Source: Xanthostigma xanthostigma (Eukaryota; Arthropoda; Insecta; Raphidioptera; Raphidiidae). Taken from it: DNA of 64,000 nucleotides. Both the position numbers and the translations under genes were made by a program. Positions 13,001-25,420 of the stretch are shown in pieces (positions within the stretch are counted from its first letter, which is position 1; each line of letters begins with the position of its first letter). The notes below the pieces were generated by a model. That model made no database searches. It was not told the DNA's origin and worked only from the letters and a program-made list of their open reading frames with translations. Location: NCBI GenBank assembly GCA_963575645.1, contig OY754475.1:8494001-8558000 (forward strand). The letters are read 5' to 3'.

Positions 13001-13136
13001 TTAAGGTGGTGTTTTGACACGGCCCTTGTAAAAGCTGATTTGTTTATGAAAAAACGCTGTCACGGCGCTTAAAAATTGAATCTGGCAAAAATGTATTAAA
13101 GTATATAAAAGGAATCTACCGTATTAATTTAGAATA
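10074..13136. other. intergenic, nothing recognised
   Basis: AT-rich. One 133-codon minus-strand ORF (11004-11405) has no recognisable motif and a biased composition. The segment at about 12685-12785 (gaacgcaataaactcaaaaa, then accgaacggattttcatacg) recurs inverted at about 21970-22050 and is repeat-derived. Confidence 0.4.
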
Positions 13137-13256
13137 AAAAAAAATTTTTTTTTCTAGTTAGCAACGATTATACCATATTTTTTCATTAAATGCGACCACT
13201 TTTGTTTAATGAAAAAATATGGTATAATCATTGCTAACTAGAAAATTTTTTTTTCA
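13137..13256. repeat. palindrome (foldback), about 50-base arms
   Basis: ttctagttagcaacgattat is mirrored by ataatcattgctaactagaa, with a loop around 13193-13205. Confidence 0.8.
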
Positions 13257-13957
13257 CACGACTGTATAGGTACTAGCTGCGGCGAGAGATGAAGCCACCG
13301 CGTCATAGTGACGGGAACGCATTGCGCCCGCCTTCTAGCTTGCTATTAGCTGTTTCGGAGATCCATGTGCGTCGAGTGTTTATTTTTATTCTACCGCTAT
13401 AAATGGTTATGTCGAATTTATTCCATGCGCCACTGTCTGCGTTCACTACCATATTATTGATGACGTGCCTGGCTTTAAATCTCACTGCGGTCACTATAAC
13501 AGAACACAACTGTTTTAGTTCGCCAAAAATATTAATTTTCTGGGCGTTGAAGGTCACGCAAAGGTGAAATTCTTCGAGTGATGACTCATCAGCCGTTGGT
13601 ATAACACATACGCAGCTTTTTCTAAAAAAGTTGTTTTTTTCTTAAAACACGTTTAGTTTTGGGAGCCAAGTCTTCTGTTTGAAGACGCAATAAAACGAAA
13701 TGCAACGAAAATAAGTGTTTGCACCTGGCAAACGTAAAGCTTACCTAGATATTAGTTTTTGTTTTACTGAAAATTATTTTCAACCAGGAAATATTTCACT
13801 CGAGAAAATGAAACATTCATTTCACTTACGTTATTCACCGTTCTAAATTTAATATCGCTCCTGGAATAAATTCCCGTGTATAAAAGAACGCGCGTACTTG
13901 TCAGGCATAAGCCTGCACGACCTACACAGCAGTGAGAAAAAAAGCCTGTTCGTAAAG
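13257..13957. other. non-coding, nothing recognised
   Basis: The 84-codon ORF at 13303-13557 (minus) has no recognisable family. Confidence 0.35.
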
Positions 13958-14194
13958 TTAAGGCCGCTGCACACGAGGCTGGATTTGCCGCTAGATTCCT
14001 TGCTAGATTTCACTACTAGTTTTCTAGCGCTGTTTTTTTTAATTGCTTTCATGTGCTCGCTCCACACGAGGCGTCTTATCAAGCTTGTTTTTTGGATAGA
14101 TCTGGTGCGCGCGCAGTGACAGTTCAAATATAAACGCAGAGCAAAACGTGTCCGTTGTCTGACAGAATATGACGCCATGTTGGTTTGTGGGCTT
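13958..14194. mobile_element. TIR element, family C, copy 2 (truncated)
   Basis: Left half only: ttaaggccgctgcacacgag to ccatgttggtttgtgggc, colinear with the copies at 5875 and 17724. Confidence 0.65.
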
Positions 14195-14739
14195 ATATAT
14201 GTATGTAAAATTAAACGGTAACTGATACTTTCCGCCCTAGAAAGAAATGAGTCATTTACTATCGCTATACAGGCCTGAAAAGCAGCTGTTTTATAGAGGA
14301 GTCGTGCAAAAAAAATTACATTTCGAAAATGTAAAAAAGTTACATTTCGCATAATTTTCAAATTGTGTTTATTGTGACAACGAATCATAACAAATTCATC
14401 CAAATTTTTACAGTCATAATAATGTTTCTTTTGTAACTTTAGCGTCGAATCCAAAGTTAGAAAAGTATATATACATCTAAAATCTAAACATTTACATATT
14501 ATAGGTGTAGTTATTTTGTTCGTCGCGTGCGGACCGATATGACGTCATAGTTAAGTAAAAGAGTTTTGGTGAACTTTGCGAAAGAGACAGTACAGTAAGG
14601 CGTTCAAGATCACTGCCAACAAATAAAAGATATTTTTGTAAAGCAGTTTAAACATTATATAAACATCGGTTCCTTTAAGGCGTATTGACATGTTGACGGG
14701 ACGAAAAGACTCGAAGACGGACCCGAATTACTCTTGTTG

Positions 14740-15047
14740 AGGGGAGGTACATGAGTACGCACATTCATCTTAGTTTACCGAAATGAATGTTGTGTCCAAA
14801 TTTCATAATGATCGGAGTTACCGTTCAAAAGTTTTTTTTCGGGCGGACACATTTTGAGTTACATTTTGCAACATTTTTCATTGATGCTCCGCTCCTATTG
14901 GCCGTAGCGTGATATTATATAGCCTATAGCCTTCCTCTATAAATGGGCTATCCAACCAAAAAACATTTTTTTTCAATTCGAAGCAGTAGTTCCTGAGATT
15001 ACCGCGTTTAAACAAACAAACTCTTCAGCTTTATATATTATAGTATA
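14740..15047 (-). mobile_element. Helitron-like fragment, inverted copy
   Basis: Matches the 9454-10073 family in reverse (tagcctatagccttcctcta, aatgctccgctccta-type wording) but lacks the tRNA-like part and the exact ends. Confidence 0.65.
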
Positions 15048-15518
15048 AATAGGGTGTGTTAGCGGGCCAGACTCTAAATTAAACTCTTTATTTATTTAGT
15101 TTAAATAAATTTTCATATTACATTATCTAGAGCTTGAGGATCCAGACACCCGAGGTTTCTTGTTTTTGGTAAGCTCACTGGATAGATTCTGGTTGCGGGC
15201 CGTATTGAGATGGCTTAAGGGCCTGATGCTGGCCGTATCTTTGACATCTAAATATATTACAGTAATATATATTACAGTAATATATTTCACGATGACGCAA
15301 AGCTGAATAATATAAAATACGTCATTATTTCCAGAATTAATTAACTTTATTGTAAACAATTTATTCATAAACATCCACGTTCCGTTCAATGCTCCAATAG
15401 TTTACGCGCTGGCTTGTGGGTGGGTGTTGCGATTCATCTTTTGGGTACAATGTTTGCATTATAGAAAGTCATGGGCAGTCAAAACTAATTTTTTTAAAGT
15501 CCACATATACGAGTGAAT

Positions 15519-15995
15519 CATATATATATTAATACGCTAAGGTTAAAGATGTTTGCCTCCCTTTTTAGAAAAATTTCTCCACATAAATTATATATCATTT
15601 TACAGATAATTGCTTGCTCTATACTGACATCGACAACTAAAAAATTTATTATTGCTTTTGTTTTTGTAAATTAATTCAAATACAGCAACGCTGAACAACG
15701 TCTGCCATCTAACGGCTTTAATTTTGAAACAGCGAGCAACGCTGAACAACGTCACAGCAACGCTGCATGATGCCATCTGGCTTAGCTCAACGCTTTTGCT
15801 ACTTGCGCCTCTATATGACAATTTTAGTAAAATATTTCTTCGATCTGTCATCTGAGCTTCATATTGTAATACAACAAAAAGAAGAACGTTATAAGCAGTG
15901 TGCAAAATTAGAAACGAATTGAATACCTGTAATCATATTTAAAAAATAATTTTGTAAAGTGATAATTATTATACTTATTTAGTGCAAATAATTCG
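15519..15995. repeat. interspersed repeat D, copy 1
   Basis: Begins catatatatattaatacgct and ends near ttatttagtgcaaataattcg. A longer direct copy is at 18333-18911. Holds internal repeats of cagcaacgctgaacaacg. No TIRs seen; class unknown. Confidence 0.65.
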
Positions 15996-16612
15996 TTAAA
16001 ACTTGTTAAATAATAATGAAGAAATAAAAAAAGCCGACTACAGCTATTATAATTGTTAGGGATGATTGGGAAATTAATTAAATAAATAAGAAATTCAGAA
16101 TTTTGTAAATTTAATTTCAAACTTCTACTTTGTTCAACAGTTTCAGATAGAATGTGTCTCCAGTTCTCTTATATTTTTACATACAGTCTCTTTTAACATA
16201 AGTGTCTAGCTGTTATCTTTCTTCAAGTGTGTTATGGTTATAATCACAGAACCTCTGTTCTGTGGTTATAATATATGAACTGTTTATAATATATTTAGGG
16301 ATAAAACTATAACTATAATATAATGTTCAGTGACAGGCAGTGGCGTTCCCCAACAATCATAAAGTACAAAACAAACTGTCAACGAAGTCGAGTGAATTAA
16401 GTGAAGCTTGGCACTAATTTTTATGAACATATTCTGTCGAAGAATATTATGCCTTGTCGCTGATTAATTTTTTTAATTTCGTCGATGTTTTTCGTAAATT
16501 TACAAGCATTAACTAGATATCTTTCGTTGATAACAGTTTTATTATTTTTCGGATTAAAAAATATTCTTGAATTCCAGAGAAAATGACTGAATCAGACGAA
16601 AAATATTTATAA

Positions 16613-17557
16613 TACTGGGTTCCCCATTTTAAACGGGCCGTACTTAATATATCTCAAGCGCAACATGTCACAGATAGCGCAACACAAGTCACAGATGGCG
16701 CCACAGTCGAGATGGCAACCACGACTGTGTTTTTTTTTTAACGAAAACCCATATTTTTATTGGCTATTTAGAAAGAGAAGAGGAAATGCTGTCAATATCG
16801 TTCGGACTATTTTTTGCTCCAGTTTATTGTTGTGGTTTAGTGATTTGTCGCTTCTGAGCGAGTCGTTCATAATGAACGACTCCTTTCTCGGAGCGGAGCG
16901 AGTCGCACTTTTTTTTTGTGAATGACTCACTCCGAGCGCCATTGCTCTGTGCTGAGCTGTTCTGTACTGTTGCATTCGCACATTTACAGAGCGCACACAT
17001 ACAGAGGCATTAGTGAATTTTGCACGTACGGAATTTAATGTTGAATGACACACTGTAAGTGCAATATAGTGACTTAAACCATTCACATTGACGTCGTTGA
17101 CAAAGATATAATATTGTAACAATAAACATTATTATTGTTAAGCTTTTATTATACTTTTAGTTTAAATGCGAATAATGTAAGATCAGAATCATATTAAAAT
17201 GAGCTCAGAGCTGAGTGTGTATTGTGATGTGCAATGCTACGTGACTCCTGAGCATGTATGACAGTTTACACCTCTGCAGTCTTCACTCTTGTGTAGTGCG
17301 TACTGTCTAGTGTCGCTCCTTTGAGCGACTCTTTTTAGTGAGCGGAACGCACGGAGCCAGCACCCAATAAAGAGCCATGTGAACACATCACTATTGTAGT
17401 TACTATCTTGACTGTGGCGCTACCTGTGACGTGTTGCGTTCCGGCACTAAGCTGCCCTCTCGATAGTAATCAGCTTTTATTCAGAACTTTTTCTCCCGCG
17501 CCTGCAAAGTTCTGAGATAGGTACAAGAACGGTCCGTTTAAAATAGGACACCCAGTA
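16613..17557. mobile_element. TIR element with nested hAT insertion
   Basis: TACTGGGTTCCCCATTTTAA at the left and TAAAATAGGACACCCAGTA at the right, plus inner mirrored gcgccacagtcgagat / cttgactgtggcgc. No coding remnant. Interrupted by the element at 16838-17393. Confidence 0.8.
16838..17393. mobile_element. hAT-type MITE nested in the 16613-17557 element
   Basis: TAGTGATTTGTCGC at the left and CACATCACTA at the right, flanked by TTGTGGTT / TTGTAGTT (7 of 8). Interior has gagtcgttcataatgaacgac. Confidence 0.7.
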
Positions 17558-17723
17558 GAGTTTTTATACTTCATCCTATTAATCTCCAATGTTTTGACAC
17601 ACTGCAGCCTGCTTTTTTTCGCAATTTCGATCGCGTAAATATCGATTTTAACGTAAACCGATCTTTAATCCGAATCTACCAGCTTATAAAGACGTCTCGT
17701 GTGAAGTGAGCACATAATAGCAT

Positions 17724-18218
17724 TTAAAGGCCGCTGCATACGAGGCTAGATTTGCCTACTAGTTTTCTAGCGCTGGTTTTCTTGATTGCTGTTATGTGTT
17801 CGCTTCACAAGAGACTCTTTTTCAAGCTAGTTTTGTGAATAAATCTACTGCGAGCGCAGTGATAGTTCAAATATAAACACAGAGCAAAACGTGTCTGTTG
17901 TCTGACTCTGAGCAGAATGACGCCACGTTGGTTTGTGGGTGTTTGTTCAAGTCGCCCACGTGACAAGATACTGCTTCCTGATTGGTTCTCGCTCATACCT
18001 AGCAGCGTGTCTAGCAAGGAAAATAGCCCCTGTTCTAATTTTAGAACCTATCTTGTGAGCTAGCAGGCCAGCCCGCAGTTACGTCATTTCCAGCTTCGTA
18101 CCCAGCCTATCGGCCAGCAGAACTCCTGGCAGTGTTTCTACCCTTGCTAGAAAGCTATAGTAGTGAAATCTAGCAAGGAACCTAGCGGCAAATCCAGCCT
18201 CGTATGCATTGGACTTTA
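17724..18218. mobile_element. TIR element, family C, copy 3 (complete)
   Basis: taaaggccgctgcatacgag mirrored by ctcgtatgcattggacttta. The subterminal agattccttgctag wording is present inverted near the right end (ctagcaaggaacctagcggc). Confidence 0.8.
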
Positions 18219-18332
18219 CCCTTATCGGTGAACACACTGTATACATAAAATGGCGGATTCGACATTACATTTGGCCAAAAGTGAACTGTCAAAAATTTTC
18301 AAAATTAAATGTACCTATATAAATAAAATCAT

Positions 18333-18911
18333 CATATATATTAATACGCTAAGGTTAAAAGATGTTTGCCTCCCTTTTTAGAAAAACCTCACAATTTCTC
18401 CACATAAATTATATATCATTTTACAGATAATTGCTTGCTCTACTGACATCGACAACTAAAAAATTTATTATTGCTTTTGTTTTTGTAAATTAATTAAAAT
18501 ACAGCAACGCTGAACAACGTCTGCCATCTGACGGCTTAAATTTTGAAACAACGTCAACACTTCGATCTGTCATCTGACCTTCATATTGTAATACAACAGA
18601 CACAATACTGCATACTGCCATCTGACGGCTTTAATTTTGAAACAGCGAGCAACGCTGAACAATTTCACAGCAATGCTGCATGATGCCATCTGACGGCTTA
18701 GCTCAACGCTCTTGCTACTTGCGCCTCTAAATGACAATTTTAGTAAAATATTTCTTCGATCTGTCATCTGAGCTTCATATTGTAATACAACAAAAAGAAG
18801 AACGTTATAAGCAGTGTGCAAAATTAGAAACGAATTGAATACCTGCAATCATATTTAAAAAATAATTTTGTAAAGTAATAATTATTATACTTATTTAGTG
18901 CGAATAATTCG
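18333..18911. repeat. interspersed repeat D, copy 2 with internal duplication
   Basis: Direct copy of 15519-15995, extended by an inner duplication of the segment with cttcgatctgtcatctgac and cttcatattgtaatacaaca. Confidence 0.65.
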
Positions 18912-19316
18912 CACAGGTCACACTAGTATTTATATATTTAGTGAGTAATCTGTTATTATAGGCAATAATTTTTCACAAAATAGAGATTTTGGCTACGGAT
19001 TTAATCTGCGTATAAACAAGTGAAAGTGACTTAAATGAAACAGACTGTGCATTTAAATGTGTTCTATCCGTGCGGATATAGCATGTGTATTTTTAAAATA
19101 AACAAAATTCCGTTATAGTTAGAAACGAAGTTCTGTTTCCCGTCTCTCCCAACCGTTCCCCCGTTCCCGTATGTTCCCGTAGGAACAGTGACAGAAATTC
19201 CTCACAAATCTCCAGACTTGATTTACCTACATGACAGCCACATTCAGCGTTTTGATACGGACTCATGGTGTTCAATTTGACTTTTTTTCTTGCAAAACTA
19301 GTAAATGTCTAAAATT

Positions 19317-19840
19317 TTTTTTGGTTGGATAGCCCATTTATCGAGGAAGGCTATAGGCTATATAATATCACGCTACGACCATTAGGAGCGGAGCATTAAT
19401 GAAAAGTGTTGTAAAATGTATCTCAAAAATAAGCTTCTATTCAGGTGAAATGCACTAACTAAATATACTCATATAAGCGTTATGAGAGTACACAACATCG
19501 AGTAGCTCAATCGGTAGAGCATGCGACTGTCAATATCAGGGTCGTGGGTCGAGCTCCGCGTTGGGCAAATATATTTTTATTTATTTCTTTTTTAGATTGC
19601 TTTCTTCTAAGGTTTTCATTTAAAATTTTAATTTTATTTAATTAATTAAAAAAAAATTATTAGTTAAAAAAAGTTTAAATACTGCTTTTTATCGACAAAA
19701 ACTCTTGAACGGTAACTCCGATCATCATGAAATTTGGACACAACATTCATCTCGGTAAACTAAGATGGATGTGTGTACTCATGTTCCTCCCTTCCCCATT
19801 CGTTCTTTTACACCCGGGTGAAACCGGACGGGACCACTAG
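19317..19840 (+). mobile_element. Helitron-like element, 5'-truncated copy with tRNA-like cargo
   Basis: Colinear with 9570-10073; ends cggacgggaccaCTAG|T, a proper Helitron 3' end. Includes the tRNA-like segment at 19497-19567. Confidence 0.72.
19497..19567 (+). tRNA. tRNA-like sequence inside Helitron copy 2 (degenerate)
   Basis: tagctcaatcggtagagcat and gggtcgtgggtcgagctccg correspond to the copy at 9719; box B has lost a T (ggtcgagc), so it is not expected to be functional. Confidence 0.4.
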
Positions 19841-19843
19841 TTA

Positions 19844-20140
19844 TCTATATATATGTAATGTATATAAGCGAAATATCACTCACTGACTGACTCATCACAA
19901 GATCTCCAAAACTACACGTCCGATTGACTCGAAATTTGGCATAGTTACTCCTTTCTCGACGTAGACACCCACTAAGAGCGGATTTTATGCAAATCCTATC
20001 CTAATGGTTGCATATATAGATGAGAAAGTCAATATAATATTTCCAGAGAAAGAGTGAAAGGGAGAGGATAGAGAAAGAGAGACGATGTATTAATAAATAT
20101 TACAGTTTTGGGCCCGGGTGAAGCCGGGCCCGACCGCTAT
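19844..20140 (+). mobile_element. second Helitron-like element directly abutting the previous one
   Basis: Begins A|TCTATATATATGTAATG, contains gatctccaaaactacacgtc and tttggcatagttactcc, and ends gggtgaagccgggcccgaccgctat. Distinct family from the 9454 group. Confidence 0.55.
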
Positions 20141-20234
20141 AGTAGACAGGTAAACACGTATCTACACAGAATAAATCGGTTTTGTTCCAGTTTTAAAACG
20201 CGTTTCCTGCATAATAAGCTAATTTATGTATAAT

Positions 20235-20318
20235 ACTAAGGGCCCGGGTCCGCCTTCGCTAGAATTTGTAGACTGCCACCGTTTTTCGACGACTTACGTT
20301 TGCAAAGTTGATATAGAA
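20235..20318 (-). mobile_element. Helitron-like 3' end fragment
   Basis: gggcccgggtccgccttcgc, then agactgccaccgttttt. Resembles the 3' part of the 7408-7658 element. Confidence 0.45.
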
Positions 20319-20475
20319 TAGAATAGAATAGCATCTTTATTAAGAACCAGAGTAGGTATAATAGCGTTAAGAACAAATGCAATATAATATCACTTAAAAT
20401 CAAAGTTTAAAATTTGAACACTATCATAAAGGACATAGGTAGTCATTAAAAATTACAATGCACCATTTAAAAGGT

Positions 20476-20872
20476 TTAAAAAAAATACAACTTTAACATA
20501 GTAAGAGGTTGAAAAAAATAATCTGTCAGAGAATAAAATTCCGCATCAATCAAAAAATTGAAAACAGCCGTTTTAAAAGAAGAAAAAGATTTAATTGATC
20601 TAATTTCCCTTGGAAGTTTATTAAAAAACCTTATACACATATATCTGCAACTGCCTTCGAACATAGTTAGTGAATGTTTTTGGTATTCATATTGAAGATT
20701 TCTGGTGCTGCCCAATGCAGAAATATTAATGAAACCTATATTTTTACGAAAAAAGCAGAGGCAGACATATATGTACAAGCATGGTAGGGTTAAAATTTTA
20801 AATTTCTTAAAAAGACCTCTACAAGAAGTAGACTGCGGAATACCAGCAATTATGCGAATGACACGTTTTGAC
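20476..20872 (-). pseudogene. jockey-like retrotransposon, reverse transcriptase C-terminus (3' half of a split copy)
   Basis: Minus-strand frame reads RVIRIIAGIPQSTSCRGLFK, then ILTLPCLYIYVCLCF, and MCIRFFNKLPREIRSIKSF, then FKTAVFNFLIDAEFYSLTDY. This is the typical end of jockey-type ORF2. A (TTCTA)n-like tail lies at 20318-20336. The preceding codons continue at 21526-21740 beyond an insertion. Confidence 0.85.
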
Positions 20873-21533
20873 GTGATAACGTCTTATAAATTGATGAATC
20901 ACCAATCTTATAAATTGATAAAACACCGGCTGCATGTACGAAAAAGTGTAACGTTCCTAACGGTCGTAACGTTCCTAACGTAACGTTCCTAACGCGTAAC
21001 GTTCCGCCTGACCCTGTGCGTGCTTTTTGCTAATTTCTCGCTCAATTTAAATCAGATCGGTTTGAAACCAGTCTTAAACGAAAGAGGAGAACATTTTACA
21101 TAGATTTCGTATAACAGAATTTGCCTAAACAGTTTTTTTATACAAATTTATATAGAAAAATAGCTGTATAAATGCAATGTTGTCTAATGCATGGCGTGAC
21201 GCGGTCGATTGTCTTTGTTTGCCGTACATGGAAATTAGAAAATAACGTATGTCTTGTCTTAACATGAAAACGGCTGCATTTCTAATGTTTAATTCAATTT
21301 TTTGACATTAGTATTTTGTGAAATGCAACGCCTTCTAAGTTAAGTATTGGAATAACTAATTATTATTAGAACATAATACTTTGACAGTTGCAAACGTCAC
21401 TTTTGACATTTCTTATCATTCCGACACCAAGGATAAGCGGATTGAAACCAAATTTTGGGAGGTTTAGGTTATGTATTACGGAATACGTTATCACGTAAAA
21501 CTATCGTCCGTAAACCGACTTTACAGACAACCA
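20873..21533 (-). mobile_element. composite insertion splitting the jockey-like copy
   Basis: Minus-strand ends ggttgtctgtaaagtcggtt and aagacgttatcacgtca also bound a shorter copy at 27303-27546. The interior (21030-21440) is colinear with 24895-25375, so one repeat has absorbed part of another. Confidence 0.6.
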
Positions 21534-21740
21534 ATTTTTTGTATTCTGAACAGTTGGGCACTGTCTACAAATCCCCAAAATAGGATACCGTATCTAAGAT
21601 GCGATTGAATGCAGCCAAAATAAGCTGTTCTTAAAACTTCCATACTAACTACTGGATTGAGCAGTCTAAAAGCATAACATTGCTTACTAAGTTTAGAACA
21701 GAGATGTTCAATATGTGTTGACCATTTAATATATCCACGA
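21534..21740 (-). pseudogene. jockey-like retrotransposon, reverse transcriptase (5' half of the split copy)
   Basis: The minus strand reads IKWSTHIEHLCSKLSKQCYA, then LLNPVVSMEVLRTAYFGC, and SHLRYGILFWG, then LFRIQK, which connects to KRVIRIIAG at 20872. Not covered by an ORF start because the 5' end is lost. Confidence 0.82.
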
Positions 21741-22338
21741 ATGGGTATAATAAGCTATCCTTAAAAGATAGTCATATGCCATCGCGGACTTTTCTGTAGA
21801 CCTATAAAAGAGGAACAATTCCAGCATACATTGTTTTAATGTATCTCAAATGGATTAGGCAGCGTTTTCGATGAAAGCCCCCAGTCGCGTCGGCTTGATT
21901 TTTTCCGACATCTTCAACAATCATCGTCACATTTCAACCAATTTACAAAAAACATTAATGAATCTTTCTTTTGAATCACTCCGTCCATTGGTGAAAACCG
22001 TATGAAAATCCGTTCGGTGGTTTTTGAGTTTATCGCGTTCAGACAGACAGTTTTATAATATGTAGTGATGATTTCAAAACATAAGTTCAATAGTATGTTG
22101 TAATTAGAATTTTCATTTTTTAAGTCACTTTTAATAATAAAAAAATAAATTAACAGTAATTACGAAAATTGATAGCCCTGAGTATTAAACTATATTCTAA
22201 AAAAAATGTCATTGAAAATTTCAAATATAACTTAGTATTTGAGTCAACGGCCTTAAAGCCAGTCCAATAATCTAAAAATTAGCCACGTAGCGTAAATAAT
22301 GTATGTGTATTTTATACCTGTAAACATTTATAAAGGCA

Positions 22339-22513
22339 CTAGCGGTCCTGTCCGGTTTCACCCGGGTGTAAAAGAACGAATGGGTAAGGGAGGAACACGA
22401 GTACACACATTCATCTTAGTTTACCGAGATGAATGTTGTGTCCAAATTTCATGATGATCGGAGTTACCGTTCAAAAGTTTTTGTCGATAAAAAGCAGTAT
22501 TTAAACTTTTTTG
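22339..22513 (-). mobile_element. Helitron 3' end fragment
   Basis: The minus strand ends cacccgggtgaaaccggaca ggaccgCTAG|T; same family as 9454-10073. Confidence 0.65.
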
Positions 22514-22811
22514 AAGTGAAAACTTCTTTAGCGGCGTTGTACACTTTTTTTGTAATGGGTAAAAAATGTTAAACTCGCGTCAGGAAAAGTAAGAACTGGG
22601 TGAGACTCTCTAAGTGATAGTAATTGCCAGATACTTTTTATACAACGTTAGACATCTAGCGTTGAAATATCGTACATAAAAATGCAATCTATGATACAAA
22701 CCATTTTATTTACAAGTGTTGCCAATAAATAAACAATGCTTCTAAATGCAAAAAATTAAGACGTTAATATTCAAGTTTCACTTCTGCCGGCACTCCCGAG
22801 TGCAACCCGTC
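22514..22811 (-). mobile_element. TIR-like repeat E, copy 1
   Basis: Inverted copy of 34184-34660; ends with ggcactcccgagtgcaaccc gtc. Internal text tgttaaactcgcgtcagg and tcagatacttttt-type segments match. Confidence 0.65.
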
Positions 22812-22857
22812 TTTTTTTTAACTAATAATTTTTTTTTCTGTCATTACACCGAATTTG

Positions 22858-22940
22858 AAATGTACCCGATGCGTATTCCAGACTTTCAGAAAATCACTTC
22901 AAACAGGTCTCTCTTCGAATCGGTAAAAATAACTTTGTTT
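22858..22940 (+). repeat. diverged single copy of the 459-base repeat core
   Basis: cgatgcgtattccagacttt and the following words match the core of the tandem array 450 bases downstream. Confidence 0.55.
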
Positions 22941-23386
22941 CTTGTTGTTACAGATATGATTTTCTTCGATCGTATTTACATATCAAGAAACTGCGACGAG
23001 CGTCAAGTTGCTGTTGGTATGCATTGAAACATTATTTTAATATTTTTTTTATATTATACATGCAAACAATATTAACTTGTTGAACTTTATTGTAAATATA
23101 TTATTTGTAAGGAAAAAGGATATTGAGAAAATAAACACAAATAAACAAAAAAAAAATTTTTTTTATTCATAAAAGACAGTAGTACAAATAAAGTTGATAT
23201 AGATTATAGACACGGCCACGTCCATGGCACTAGGCGCCATCGGACGGAATTACTGAGAAAATTATAGTTAAAGGTCTTCATCCACTTCCATCATCACGGC
23301 CACATCCACGTATAACGCCGTTTTTAGTTGAATAGACCGCCGTTAAATTGCACTAATAATCCCGTTCAAAAGCTTTCTTTTTTAAC

Positions 23387-24606
23387 GAACGGGTCTATCT
23401 CCGAAACAGTTACAGATACAGACCTCCGGATGCGCTCATTGAATTCAGCGTTTCATTTTCAGTACATCAGTACATCGAATTTTAAATGCATCCGATGCGT
23501 ATTCCAGACTTTCCAGAAAACCACTTCGAACGGGTCTATCTTCAAAACGGTAAGTGATACGAAGCAACGGAGGGGCTTGGTGACTTCAGCGTGTCATTTT
23601 ACATAAGCCTACCGAATTTGAATCGGATCGGAGACATTGTCAAAAATTGTCTTAAAAAAATCTCAAAAAAACTAAGGCTATACTATGGGAAAAATCTCGA
23701 TTTTAGTCGATTTTCGACATTTTCCAATGACTCGCTTTTCTGGTACAGACGGATCATACTAACACGAAATGACACTCCGAATCAAAAAATAAGCTCAACT
23801 TTAGTTTCGGTGGCCATTTGAATTGTTTTTAAACACCGAAGCAACGTTTGAACGCCTCTATCTCCGAAACGGTTATAGATACAGACCTCTGGATGCGCTC
23901 GTTGAATTCAGCGTGTCGTTTTCTATCAGTTCACCGAATTTTAAATGTATCCGATGCGTATTCCAGACTTTCCAGAGATGCACTTCGAACGGGTCTATCT
24001 TCAAAACGGTAAGTGATACGAAGCAACGGAGGGGCTTGGTGACTTCAGCGTGTCATTTTACATAAGCCTACCGAATTTGAATCGGATCGGAGACATTGTC
24101 AAAAATTGTCTTAAAAAAATCTCAAAAAAACTAAGGCTATACTATGGGAAAAATCTCGATTTTAGTCGATTTTCGACATTTTCCAATGACTCGCTTTTCT
24201 GGTACAGACGGATCATACTAACACGAAATGACACTCCGAATCAAAAAATAAGCTCAACTTTAGTTTCGGTGGCCATTTGAATTGTTTTTAAACACCGAAG
24301 CAACGTTTGAACGCCTCTATCTCCGAAACGGTTATAGATACAGACCTCTGGATGCGCTCGTTGAATTCAGCGTGTCGTTTTCTATCAGTTCACCGAATTT
24401 TAAATGTATCCGATGCGTATTCCAGACTTTCCAGAGATGCACTTCGAACGGGTCTATCTTCAAAACGGTAAGTGATACGAAGCAACGGAGGGGCTTGGTG
24501 ACTTCAGCGTGTCATTTTACATAAGCCTACCGAATTTGAATCGGATCGGAGACATTGTCAAAAATTGTCTTAAAAAAATCACAAAATAACTAAGGCTATA
24601 CTATGC
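23387..24606 (+). repeat. tandem repeat, 459-base unit, about 2.65 copies
   Basis: Segments starting at 23591 and 24050 are identical over more than 230 bases, and 23823 and 24282 likewise, giving a period of 459. The first unit (from 23387) is more diverged (464-base spacing), the third stops near 24606. ORFs inside just follow the repeat and show no known protein. Confidence 0.92.
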
Positions 24607-24735
24607 GTAGCTCCTCACTGCATGTGTGCAGGTCTGTACTCAGATTTATTGGACATGAATATCGTGCTGAACTTTTTTAGGGTTCCGTACCCGAAGGGTG
24701 CTCAAACGGGACCCTATTACTAAGCCTCCGCTGTC

Positions 24736-24737
<2 letters not shown>

Positions 24738-24770
<33 letters not shown>

Positions 24771-24775
24771 CTGTC
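24738..24775 (+). repeat. (GTCT)n microsatellite
   Basis: Perfect to near-perfect tetranucleotide run inside the 24672-26205 element. Confidence 0.9.
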
Positions 24776-25420
24776 AGCGGGCTGTATCTCAAGAACCGTA
24801 ATAGGTAGAGAGTTGAAATTTTCACAGAGTGTGTATTTCTATTGCCGCTAGAGCAACAAATAATTAAAAACCCCCCAAAACTCCCAAAAGAGGAGCAAAC
24901 TAAGTTTTTTGCTTATAATTCGCTCAATTTAAATCAGATCGTTTCGAGACCTGTCTTAAACGAAGGAGGAGAAAATTTTACATAGATTTTGTATAACAGA
25001 ATTCGTCGAAACACTTTTTTTGTACAGCTTTATATAGAAATATAATGTATAAATTCTATTTTGTCTAATCCATAGCATACACGGAGATCGTCTGTCTTCG
25101 TTTGTTGCATAGTGTACTATGGGAATTTAAATATTGCGTATGTTTTGTCTTAAAAAAAAAGATTGCATTTGTTCAAAAACGAATGTCATTTCAAATATTA
25201 GTCAGTCTTTTGACATTAGTATTTTTATGCAACGCCTTCTGAGTTAACGATTTGAATAACTAATTTTAATTATTAGAACATATTGCTTTGACAGAATATG
25301 CAAACGTCATTTTTTACATTTTTTACCATTCCAACACCATGGATGAGCGGAATGAAACCAAATTTTGGGAGGATGTTTGATATGCAAATATGAAGAGGCC
25401 TATTGTTTTTCAGAGACGTC

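Noticed and set aside
13555-13580. 'aaggtgaaattcttcgag', like an 18S rRNA segment
   Set aside because: Short chance-level match; neighbouring bases diverge.
15600-15905. 101-codon ORF with a related one at 18570-18848
   Set aside because: Part of interspersed repeat D; no known protein motif and internal frame-breaking differences.
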